Part shown: positions 7,905 to 16,227 of the stretch, in pieces
Numbering within the stretch: the first letter of the stretch is position 1
Layout of the letters: every line of letters starts with the position of its first letter
Notes under the pieces: generated by a model
What the model was told of the DNA's origin: nothing
Database searches by the model: none
The model's input: the letters and a program-made list of their open reading frames with translations, nothing else
Translations under genes and position numbers: made by a program
Assembly (NCBI GenBank): GCA_963754235.1
Contig: CAVWFK010000024.1
Coordinates: 48,531-112,530, forward strand
Direction: 5' to 3'
Length of the DNA: 64,000 nt
Origin: DATAYA01 sp963754235
GTDB lineage: Bacteria; Pseudomonadota; Alphaproteobacteria; Acetobacterales; Acetobacteraceae

Positions 7905-8846
7905 ATGGCACAGATGGCCCCCAGTGTGGGAGTCGATGTCTCCAAAGACCGGCTGGATGTCGCCCTCGATCCGGGCGAGGCGCGGTTCAGCGTCAGCAAC
8001 GACGCCGGCTGGCGCGAGTTGTGTCGCCACCTGCGGCCGCTCGGCGTGCGGGCGATCGGCATCGAAGCGAGCGGCGGCTACGAGCACGGCGGCATCGGCG
8101 CGCTGCTGGACGCCGGTTTGCCGGTGCGCTCGGTGAATGCCTGGAAGCTGCGCCAGTTCGCCAAGGCGGCGGGGATGTTGGCGAAAAACGACCGGCTGGA
8201 CGCCCAGGCCATCGCCCTCTTCGTCGCCACCCTGCCGTGCCGCCCCATCCAGCGCGATCCGGCCCGCGAGCACCTGGCCGAGCTGGTCAACATGCGCCGC
8301 CAACAGGTCGATCTCAAGCAGCAGCTCGGCAATCAGCTCGAGCATCTGCGCGATGTCGCGCTGCGCCGGATGCAGCAGCGCCACATCCGCCAGATCGCGG
8401 CCGACGTGGTGCGCCTCGACCGGCACATCGCCGAGGCGATCGCCGCGGTCCCCGCCTTGGCCCGGCAGTCTGATCTGCTCTGCTCGATGCCCGGGGTCGG
8501 TCCGGTGCTCGCCGCCACCTTGCTGGCGCTGCTGCCCGAGCTGGGCCGCATCAGCAATCGCCAGATCGGCGCCCTGGTCGGGGTCGTGCCCTACGCCTTC
8601 GACAGTGGCAGGATGAAAGGCCTGCGCTGCATCTTCGGCGGCCGGGCCAGAGTTCGCCGGGTCCTGTTCATGGCGGCCCAGGCGGCCGCCCTCTGGAACC
8701 CGGTCATGAAGGCCTTCAAGCAACGCCTGCTGGCCGCCGGCAAGACGCCCAAGGTCGCCATCGTCGCGGTCATGCGCAAGCTGCTGACCACCGCCAATGC
8801 CATGCTGCGCGATGGCCAGACCTGGCGCCAGCCAGCCGCCGTATGA
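7905..8846 (+). CDS. IS110 family transposase, copy 1
   Basis: DEDD recombinase of 313 residues. The N-terminal RuvC-like domain has Asp in VGVDVSKDRLDVAL, Glu in GIEASGGYE and the Asp pair in KNDRLDAQAIALF; a coiled middle (MRRQQVDLKQQLGNQ) follows; the C-terminal Tnp20 domain has the helix-hairpin-helix MPGVGPVLAATLLALL and FDSGRMKGLRC with the Ser expected to attack DNA. It excises and inserts the element with guide RNA help. Start ATG 7905; ATG 7914 is an alternative. Differs from copy 2 at three places near the N terminus, so both are recent. Confidence 0.95.
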   Translation: MAQMAPSVGVDVSKDRLDVALDPGEARFSVSNDAGWRELCRHLRPLGVRAIGIEASGGYEHGGIGALLDAGLPVRSVNAWKLRQFAKAAGMLAKNDRLDAQAIALFVATLPCRPIQRDPAREHLAELVNMRRQQVDLKQQLGNQLEHLRDVALRRMQQRHIRQIAADVVRLDRHIAEAIAAVPALARQSDLLCSMPGVGPVLAATLLALLPELGRISNRQIGALVGVVPYAFDSGRMKGLRCIFGGRARVRRVLFMAAQAAALWNPVMKAFKQRLLAAGKTPKVAIVAVMRKLLTTANAMLRDGQTWRQPAAV

Positions 8847-9047
8847 GAGCGTTTCTTGGTTCGGCTGAGCGCCGTCTCTTCGTCCCGGCCTGCGATCCCC
8901 CAAGGCCCCGCGCACAGGGGCGGTCAATGATGGCCGAAGGCCACCGCCGCAGGCGGCGCGCAGCGTCATTGACGGCCCCGAGCACGGGGCCAGCCTCGCC
9001 CCAGGCGGGCGCAACAGCGGAACGAAAAAGACAGTTGCTCACCCCGA

Positions 9048-9075
9048 CCCTCTCCGCCCCCAGGGGCGGAGAGGG
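9048..9075. repeat. REP-like palindrome, site 2 (entered by IS110 copy 1)
   Basis: Perfect inverted repeat CCCTCTCCGCCCC / GGGGCGGAGAGGG. Its tail (CCCCCACC) is at 7700-7707 on the far side of IS110 copy 1, so the element split the repeat unit. Confidence 0.8.
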
Positions 9076-9081
9076 AGTGAA

Positions 9082-9543
9082 TCAACCCTTCTTCTCCCAC
9101 CCCTGCGCGCCCTGCTGCCAGTAGGTCAGCGCGTGCCCGGCTGCCTTCGCCGCCGCCCACCGTTCCCGCGCCGCCGCAACAGCCGCCGGGTCGTTGCCGT
9201 CGAACAGATCGAAGGCCCGCACGAAGCGGTCGAGTGCGGCACTCTCCGCGCCCTCGATCAGGAACAGGAACCGCGCTCCGTTCGGCGCCTCCTGCTCCGC
9301 GCCTAGGTCGGCGCCGGTGATCCAGATCGGTTGCAGGTCGGCCTCGCCCGTGCGTGCGGTGCCGTGCGGCAACCAATCCGGGTCGGGGCACAGCCACAGC
9401 GCCGTATCCAGCGCCGCCACCCGCTCCTCGCTTGCGCACAGTACCAGCGCCCTCTCGCCGGCCGCGAGCGTGCGTCCGAGCAGCGCCGGCAGCGCCGCGT
9501 CCGCCCCGGTGCGCGTGAGGTGGTAGAAGCCGATCTCGGTCAG
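9082..9543 (-). CDS. holC: DNA polymerase III subunit chi
   Basis: Clamp-loader accessory subunit, 153 residues, that links the holoenzyme to single-strand binding protein. TEIGFYHLTR at the N terminus, RALVLCASEERVAALDTALW in the middle, WLPHG and FLFLIEGAESAALDRFVRAFDLFDGND near the end are typical of alphaproteobacterial HolC. The only start in the right place is CTG 9543-9541, which overlaps the pepA stop as CTGA; the pepA-holC pair is a common alphaproteobacterial arrangement. No ATG, GTG or TTG lies at the family N terminus. Confidence 0.85.
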   Translation of the reverse strand: MTEIGFYHLTRTGADAALPALLGRTLAAGERALVLCASEERVAALDTALWLCPDPDWLPHGTARTGEADLQPIWITGADLGAEQEAPNGARFLFLIEGAESAALDRFVRAFDLFDGNDPAAVAAARERWAAAKAAGHALTYWQQGAQGWEKKG

Positions 9544-11045
9544 CCGGCGCTTCCCCGGGCGGCGCTTTTCTCGTACGCGTCCGCCACCAGCCGGTCGAGC
9601 AGCCGCACGCCGAATGCCGTGGCACCCTTGGGGGTTACGGGCGCATCCTTGGTCGCCCACGCCATTCCGGCGATGTCGAGATGCGCCCACGGCGTGTCGG
9701 CGACGAAGCGTTGCAGGAATTGGGCGGCGGTGATGGCGCCGCCCGGCCGGCCGCCGATGTTCTTCATATCGGCGATGTCGGACTTGATCAGCTTGTCGTA
9801 GGCCTCGCCGAGCGGCATCCGCCACACTTTCTCGCCCGATTCCTGCCCCGCCGCGACCAGCGCTGCCGCCAGCGCGTCCTCATTGGAAAACAGCCCAGCG
9901 TGCTCGTGGCCGAGGCTGACGATGATCGCCCCGGTGAGCGTCGCGAGGTCGATCATGAAGCGCGGCTTGAACCGCTCGCGGCAGTAGGAGAGCAGGTCGG
10001 CCAAGACAAGCCGCCCCTCGGCATCGGTGTTGATCACCTCCACCGTCTGTCCAGAATGGGTTTTGACCACGTCGCCCGGCCGCTGCGCGGTCGCAGAGGG
10101 CATGTTCTCGACCAGCCCGACCAGCCCGACCGCATCGACCTTGGCGCGGCGCCCGGCGAGCGCCGCCATCACCCCGACCACGGCGGCCGAGCCCGCCATG
10201 TCCCACTTCATGTCCTCCATGCCGGACGCGGGCTTGATGCTGATGCCGCCGGTATCGAAGGTGACGCCCTTGCCAATGAAGGCAAGCGGGGCGGCGACGT
10301 CCTTCGATCCGTCGGCCGACGCGCCGCGCCATTGCATCACCACCATCCGCGCTTCGTTGGCGCTGCCCATCGCCACGCCGAGCAGCGCGCCGAAGCCGAG
10401 TTTTTCCAGCTCCTTCGGTCCCATCACCTCGACCCCGAGGCCGAGCCGGGTCAGCTCCTGGCAGCGCCGCGCCATCTCGGCGGGATTGAGCACGTTGGCC
10501 GGCTCGCTCACCAGGTCGCGGGCGAGTGCCACGCCCTCGGCGACCGCGTGCGCCGGCGCCCAGGCGGCACGGGCCGCGTCGGGATCGTCGGCGAGCACCG
10601 TCAGCCGCGCGAGCTTCGGCTTGTCCTCCTGCTTTTCCTTGGTGCGGTAGCGGTCGAAGCGATAGCGCGCGAGCGTGGCCCCCATCGCCGTCGCGGCCGC
10701 CTGCGCCGCGGTCAGCCCGTCGGCGGCGAGCGCCGCGGTCTCGTCCTGGGCCAGAGCCGCTGCCGCGCTGCCCGCCGCCTCCTCGACGCCGCGCGGCGTG
10801 AGCGCGTCGGGCTTGCCCAGCCCGACCGCGACGACGCGCGAAAGCCCGCCGCCGGGTGCGAGGATGGTCGCGCTCTTGCCCTTGGCCCCGGTGAACCGCG
10901 CGGCCTCCAGCGCGCGCGCAATGGCGCCGCCGGTGGCGCGGTCGGCCGCCGCCCACAGCCCGGACGGTGCCGCATTCTCGGCGATCAGCAGCGCGAGCGC
11001 GCCAGAGGCGGGCAGGGTCGGCGTGGCGAAGGCGATCTCGAGCAT
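9540..11045 (-). CDS. pepA: Leucyl aminopeptidase (M17)
   Basis: Cytoplasmic Mn/Zn aminopeptidase, 501 residues (family about 500). The C-terminal catalytic half has GKGVTFDTGGISIKP (metal Asp and Lys), the signature NTDAEGRLVLADLL, and DLATLTGAIIVSLG; the N-terminal half is the less conserved macro-like domain. Start ATG 11045. The stop overlaps the CTG start of holC. It is divergent from cysQ with 97 bases between. Confidence 0.95.
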   Translation of the reverse strand: MLEIAFATPTLPASGALALLIAENAAPSGLWAAADRATGGAIARALEAARFTGAKGKSATILAPGGGLSRVVAVGLGKPDALTPRGVEEAAGSAAAALAQDETAALAADGLTAAQAAATAMGATLARYRFDRYRTKEKQEDKPKLARLTVLADDPDAARAAWAPAHAVAEGVALARDLVSEPANVLNPAEMARRCQELTRLGLGVEVMGPKELEKLGFGALLGVAMGSANEARMVVMQWRGASADGSKDVAAPLAFIGKGVTFDTGGISIKPASGMEDMKWDMAGSAAVVGVMAALAGRRAKVDAVGLVGLVENMPSATAQRPGDVVKTHSGQTVEVINTDAEGRLVLADLLSYCRERFKPRFMIDLATLTGAIIVSLGHEHAGLFSNEDALAAALVAAGQESGEKVWRMPLGEAYDKLIKSDIADMKNIGGRPGGAITAAQFLQRFVADTPWAHLDIAGMAWATKDAPVTPKGATAFGVRLLDRLVADAYEKSAARGSAG

Positions 11046-11142
11046 GGCGGGCTGTATCTCCGGGGTGATGCGATGGGGGGCGCCGACTGTAGCAGCCGGT
11101 CGCAGCTTTGCCAGTTCCGGCCCGCTCCGCTATCCACCCGCA

Positions 11143-11903
<761 letters not shown>

Positions 11904-11907
<4 letters not shown>

Positions 11908-12894
11908 ACACGGAACGCCTGACTGCCGATCATGCGGGCTTGGCACGGGCCGGCGCGCTGCTGCGGGCCGGCGCGCTGGTCGCGTTCCCGACCGAGACCG
12001 TCTATGGCCTCGGCGCCAATGCGACCGACGCGCGCGCGATCGCCGCATTGTTCGCGGCCAAGGAGCGGCCGCGCTTCAATCCGCTGATCGCGCACTATCC
12101 CGACGCAGCCTCGGCGTGGCGGGACGTGCTGCCTGACGCGCGGGCGCAGGCGCTTGCCGCTGCGTTCTGGCCCGGTCCGCTGACTTTGGTGCTGCCGCGC
12201 CGCGGCGACAGCGAGATCGCCTTGCTGGCCGCCGCCAGTCTGGAGACTCTGGCGGTGCGGGTGCCGCTGCACGCCGCGGCGCACGCGCTGCTGGCCGGCG
12301 TGGGCCGCCCGGTCGCCGCCCCTTCGGCCAACCGCTCCGGCACGGTCAGCCCGACTACCGCCGCGCACGTGCTGGACGGGCTCGACGGCCGGATCGCCGC
12401 CGTTCTCGATGCCGGGCCGTGTGCGGTCGGCGTCGAATTCGACCGTGCTCGACCTCTCCGCCGGCACGCCCCGCCTGCTGCGGCCGGGCGGCCTGCCGGC
12501 GGAGGCGATCGAGGCGACGATCGGCCCGATTGCCCACGGCCCGGCCGACGCCACGCTGCGCGCGCCGGGCCAGCTGGCCTGCCACTACGCGCCACGCCTG
12601 CCGGTCCGGATCGGGGCGAATGCCGCCGGCGCGGACGAAGCCCTGCTCGCCTTCGGACCCGCGCCCTCGGCATCGCTCGCCTTCAATCTGAGCGCTGAAG
12701 CAAATCTCGCCGAGGCTGCTTCTCGCTTGTTCGCGGGCCTGCGGTGGCTCGATGCCGAGGGCGAGCGCCGCGGCCTGCGCGGGATCGCTGCGATGCCGGT
12801 GCCCGCGCGCGGTCTCGGGCTTGCGATCAACGATCGGCTGGCCCGCGCCGCCGCCCCCCGTGGCGCTCTTACGGGTGAGCGCCGCGAAACGTGA
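11904..12894 (+). pseudogene. L-threonylcarbamoyladenylate synthase, frame broken
   Basis: Sua5/YrdC/TsaC-type enzyme making threonylcarbamoyl-AMP for t6A37 in ANN-decoding tRNAs; normally needed for good growth. GTG 11904 overlaps cysQ. The YrdC core is complete up to VGVE (FPTETVYGLGANA, KERPRFNPLI, WPGPLTLVLPR, PSANRSGTVSPT). At 12438-12439 one extra T shifts the frame; removing it gives VGVESTVLDLSAGTPRLLRPGG and the C-terminal Sua5 domain to 12894, about 329 residues in all. Because the enzyme is usually essential, a base-call error is a strong possibility. Confidence 0.88.
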
Positions 12895-12923
12895 ACGGCC
12901 CGAGGGCGACGTGCCGGATCGGA

Positions 12924-13919
12924 CTACAGCCCGTCGAACAGGATCGTCGAGAGGTAGCGCTCGGCTCCCGACGCCGCGATGCCAACGAGGAGCTTGTTCC
13001 GGCTGGCGGGCAGGCGCGCGGTTCGCAGCATCGCGTGCAGGACGGCGCCGGAGGACAGGCCGATCGCGATCCCGTCGGTTGCAGCGCAGCGTCGCACCGC
13101 GGTCACGGCCTCCCGCTCGCTCGCTCGGGTAATCTCGTCAATCTGCGAGGTGTCGATAAGCGCGGGCACGAATCCTGCCCCGATGCCCTGAATTTGATGC
13201 GGCCCCGGATCGTCGCCCGAGAGAACGGCGCTCTCGGCGGGTTCGACGGCGATCACCCGCAACTCGGGTCGCCGCGGCTTGAGTGCGCGAGCAATTCCGG
13301 CGAGCGTGCCGCCGGTCCCGACCCCTGCGAAGATCGCATCGACACGACCTTCGGTATCGGCCCAGATCTCCTCCGCGGTGGTCGCGGCGTGGGTGTCGGC
13401 ATTCGCGGAATTGTCGAACTGACGCGCGAGCCAGCTATCCTTGATGCGGGCTGCCAGAGTCTCGGCGCGCGCGATCGCCCCGGCGATCCCCTGCTTTGCC
13501 GGCGTGTTCTCCACTTTCGCCCCGAACAGCGCCAGGAGCTTGCGCCGCTCCGGTGAGGCGCCGTCCGGCATCACGATGACGACGGAATAGCCCTTGGCCG
13601 CGCCCGCGCAGGCCAGGGCAATCCCGGCGTCCCCGGACGTAGGCTCGATGATTGTCGTTCGGCCCGGCGCGATCTCGCCCTGCCGCTCGGCGCGCTCGAT
13701 CATCCCGCGCGCGATCCGGTCCTTGATCGAGCCGGTCGGACCGAAGAACTCGAGTTTCAGTGCCAGGTGGGCGCGGAGCCCTTCCTGCGCGATCAGGCGC
13801 GATGGGCGGACCAGCGGCGTCGCGCCTACGGTTTGCAGCACGCCCTCGTAGATGCGCCCGCGACGTCGGGCGGGATCCGGCAGATCGACAAGCGAAGCGG
13901 GGCGACGGCGAGAGCTCAT
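12924..13919 (-). CDS. Cysteine synthase / fold-type II PLP beta-replacing enzyme
   Basis: Expected to make cysteine from O-acetylserine and sulfide, or a related beta-replacement; 331 residues. PLP Lys66 in PTGSIKDRIA, phosphate loop GVGTGGTLAG, and GLSSGA near the end. The substrate loop is EPTSGDAGIALA (residues 92-103) instead of the usual TSGNTG: Asn to Asp and Thr to Ala, so substrate may differ from true CysK. It lies 40 bases downstream of an Rrf2 regulator on the same strand, a familiar CymR-like pairing. Start ATG 13919. Confidence 0.8.
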   Translation of the reverse strand: MSSRRRPASLVDLPDPARRRGRIYEGVLQTVGATPLVRPSRLIAQEGLRAHLALKLEFFGPTGSIKDRIARGMIERAERQGEIAPGRTTIIEPTSGDAGIALACAGAAKGYSVVIVMPDGASPERRKLLALFGAKVENTPAKQGIAGAIARAETLAARIKDSWLARQFDNSANADTHAATTAEEIWADTEGRVDAIFAGVGTGGTLAGIARALKPRRPELRVIAVEPAESAVLSGDDPGPHQIQGIGAGFVPALIDTSQIDEITRASEREAVTAVRRCAATDGIAIGLSSGAVLHAMLRTARLPASRNKLLVGIAASGAERYLSTILFDGL

Positions 13920-13959
13920 GGCAGACGGGTACCACGAACCTCCGTCGTTGTTCAGCGCC

Positions 13960-14409
13960 TCAGATCGTGAAGTCGATCGGTTCGGCGGTGCGCCGGTGCA
14001 ATCCGGCGCGGGCGGCGCGGCGCAGCAGGTCGTCGAGTGTCAGGCCGGCAAGAAGGGACCGCGCGGCGGCATCGAGTTCATCCCACAAGCCGCCGACGAC
14101 CAATGTCTGCAGCCGCCCCGACAGGCGCCCGGAGGGCTCGTCGTTGCTCATGGCGGCATCCACGATCTCCAGCAGGACAATGTCGCGCGCCGAGCGGCCG
14201 AGCCGGTAGCCGCCGTGCGGTCCGCGCACACTTTCCAGCAGCTCGGCGCGCGTGAGCGTCTGCAGCAGCGGTTCGATCCCACGCGGCGCCTGCCCGATCC
14301 GGCCGCCGATCTCGGCAGCGCTCGCGGCACCCGTGCGCCCGACATGAAAGGCGACATCCAACTGGATCGAGACGGCGATCATGGCTCGATCACGACGCGT
14401 GATTGGCAT
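13960..14409 (-). CDS. Rrf2 family transcriptional regulator
   Basis: 149 residues with the winged-helix Rrf2 fold: AAEIGGRIGQAPRGIEPLLQTL (recognition region) and the wing LLESVRGPHGGYRLGRSARDIVLLEIVDA. No Cys triad is present in the region where IscR/NsrR bind an Fe-S cluster, so it is more like CymR-type cluster-free members. Start at ATG 14409 (MPITRRDR); in-frame upstream sequence lacks family similarity. The PLP enzyme immediately downstream suggests control of cysteine synthesis. Confidence 0.8.
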   Translation of the reverse strand: MPITRRDRAMIAVSIQLDVAFHVGRTGAASAAEIGGRIGQAPRGIEPLLQTLTRAELLESVRGPHGGYRLGRSARDIVLLEIVDAAMSNDEPSGRLSGRLQTLVVGGLWDELDAAARSLLAGLTLDDLLRRAARAGLHRRTAEPIDFTI

Positions 14410-14565
14410 GGTTCTGGCACAGAGATCAGAAGTTGAAACCGGCCCGCCCGGGATAGACCGCATCGCTGGTACAAGGCAAGAGAAGCACGATCCCGTGACG
14501 TAAATTATTGCTTGCGCGCCGGCCCGCATCGCCGGCATCTCTGCCGAGGCAAGCACGGAGGCCGG

Positions 14566-16002
14566 ATGATGGGTCCGAAATCGATCGCCGTGATCGGGGC
14601 AGGTTTCAGCGGCACGCTGCTCTCACTGCATCTACTGCGCCATTGCCCTGCTTCGGTGCGGATCACCATGATCGAGCGCGGCGGCCAGTTCGGCCGGGGC
14701 CACGCCTATTCGACCGGCAATCCCAGCCATCTGCTGAATGTGCCGGCGAGCCGGATGAGCGCATTCCACGACAGACCATCGGACTTCGTCGACTGGCTGC
14801 TGGCGAGGCCCGAGGCCGCGCAGCTTGCCGGCGGTCCCGCCCCCGACAGCTTCGTGCCGCGCCAGGTGTTCGGCGCCTATGTGCGAAATCTGCTGAAGAA
14901 TGAGCTGCGCCGGACCACCCGGCATCGGCTCCAACTTGTGCGGGGCTCGGTGACCGGCCTCGACCGCAGTGCAGCCCCACTCCGCCTCGCGCTCGACCGC
15001 GGGCGGGAGATCACGGCCGACCTGGCCGTGCTCGCGATCGGCAACTTCCCGCCGGAGCCGATGCCGGTCGCCGATCGGTCGTTCTACGATTCGGAGCGCT
15101 ACCGGCCGGATCCCTGGGCCGCGGACGCCCTGAGCGGGCTCGATCCCGCGGCGTCGGTGCTGCTGATCGGCACCGGATTGACCACGATCGACATAGTGGT
15201 CTCGCTGCTCGACCAGAGCCACGCCGGACCGATCCATGCCATGTCCCGGCGCGGCCTGCTGCCCCGCACGCATGACGGCTCCGCTGGCGTCCCGGCCGCG
15301 CTGCACACCGCATTTCCCACCCGGCTGACCGCACTGGTCCGCTTCCTGCGTGACGAGGTGCGCAGGGCCGAAGCGGAAGGCCGCACCTGGCAGCCGGTGG
15401 TCGACGAACTGCGTCCGTTTACCGGCGACGTGTGGCAAACTATGTCGACCGAAGACCGCGAGCGCTTCCTGCGCCACATCCGTCCCTGGTGGGACGTGCA
15501 TCGCCATCGCATGGCAAAGCCGGTCGCCGACCGGATCGGCGCTGCCCGCGCCACCGGCCAGCTTCGCATCTGGACCGGCAGGATCCAGGAGTTCCAGGAC
15601 ACTCAGGATGGCGTGAGGGTGTCCTTCCGCCCGCGCGGGGACGGCGCAGGGCAGGTGTTGCAGGCGTCCCGCGTGATCAACTGCGCGGGTCCCGGGACCG
15701 ATTATGACCGGATTTCCGATCCTCTCGTCCGCAGCCTGCTGCGCGAGGGCAGCGCCCGACGCGACCCGCTCCGCCTCGGGCTGGACGTGACGCCGAACTG
15801 TGCTCTGCTGCTGGGCAACGGCTCGATCTCGCGTCGCGTCTTCGCGGTCGGGCCGGTCACCAAGGGCGCGTTCTGGGAAATGACCGCGGTGCCGGACATC
15901 CGCCGCCAGTGCGAGCTCCTGGCGCAGCGTCTTGCGGCCCTGATCGGAGCCGATGCCGAACCGGCGCGCGAACCCGCGGGAAGCTTGAGCTATTCGATCT
16001 GA
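14566..16002 (+). CDS. FAD/NAD(P)-binding oxidoreductase of unknown substrate
   Basis: 478 residues. N-terminal FAD-binding Rossmann fold IAVIGAGFSGTLLSLHLL followed by an acidic ERGGQFGRGHAYS, a second dinucleotide motif VLLIGTGLTTIDIVVSLL near residue 200, and FAVGPVTKGAFWEMTAVPDIRRQ near the C terminus. This matches the NAD_binding_9 / HpyO-like group; members act as hydroxylases or reductases. GGAG lies 6 bases before ATG 14566; the preceding Rrf2 gene is divergent with about 156 bases between, so they may share regulation. Confidence 0.75.
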   Translation: MMGPKSIAVIGAGFSGTLLSLHLLRHCPASVRITMIERGGQFGRGHAYSTGNPSHLLNVPASRMSAFHDRPSDFVDWLLARPEAAQLAGGPAPDSFVPRQVFGAYVRNLLKNELRRTTRHRLQLVRGSVTGLDRSAAPLRLALDRGREITADLAVLAIGNFPPEPMPVADRSFYDSERYRPDPWAADALSGLDPAASVLLIGTGLTTIDIVVSLLDQSHAGPIHAMSRRGLLPRTHDGSAGVPAALHTAFPTRLTALVRFLRDEVRRAEAEGRTWQPVVDELRPFTGDVWQTMSTEDRERFLRHIRPWWDVHRHRMAKPVADRIGAARATGQLRIWTGRIQEFQDTQDGVRVSFRPRGDGAGQVLQASRVINCAGPGTDYDRISDPLVRSLLREGSARRDPLRLGLDVTPNCALLLGNGSISRRVFAVGPVTKGAFWEMTAVPDIRRQCELLAQRLAALIGADAEPAREPAGSLSYSI

Positions 16003-16031
16003 GATCAGCCGCCGAATGTGTTGCCCTCTCT

Positions 16032-16120
16032 CTCGTCATGCTCGAAGGCCGAGCATCCACGTCTTTCCGTCGTGCCACACAACGAAGGCGTGGATGGTCG
16101 GCCTTCGCCGACCACGACGG
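16032..16120 (+). repeat. Dispersed ~90-bp double-hairpin repeat, copy A
   Basis: Starts CGTCATGCTC, carries GGCCGAGCATCCACGTCTTTC, then GTGGATGGTCGGCC and TTCGCCGACC. It matches 27064-27151 (same strand) and 47715-47803 (opposite strand). Two short hairpins flank a variable centre. In this copy the first hairpin has lost a few bases. Confidence 0.75.
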
Positions 16121-16227
16121 CGGGGACGAACGCCGCGACAAATGCCACTGAGCCACATCGTATATTGATGGGTTTCACGAAGACGTAATTGGGAGCCGCA
16201 GCGGGGGTCCGCAGGACGCCAAATCTC

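Larger units (their letters stand above)
7709..9039 (+). mobile_element. IS110 family insertion sequence, copy 1
   Basis: A 1331-bp element, nearly identical to that at 21566-22899 (which has three extra bases). Comparing both copies with an uninterrupted palindrome (58351-58398) gives a clean target: CCCCCACCT on the left and CACCCCGACCC on the right join to the repeat sequence, with CT present on both sides (7707-7708 and 9038-9039). As usual for IS110 there are no terminal inverted repeats. It carries a 196-bp 5' non-coding segment, the transposase (7905-8846) and about 190 bp of 3' non-coding sequence. Confidence 0.85.
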
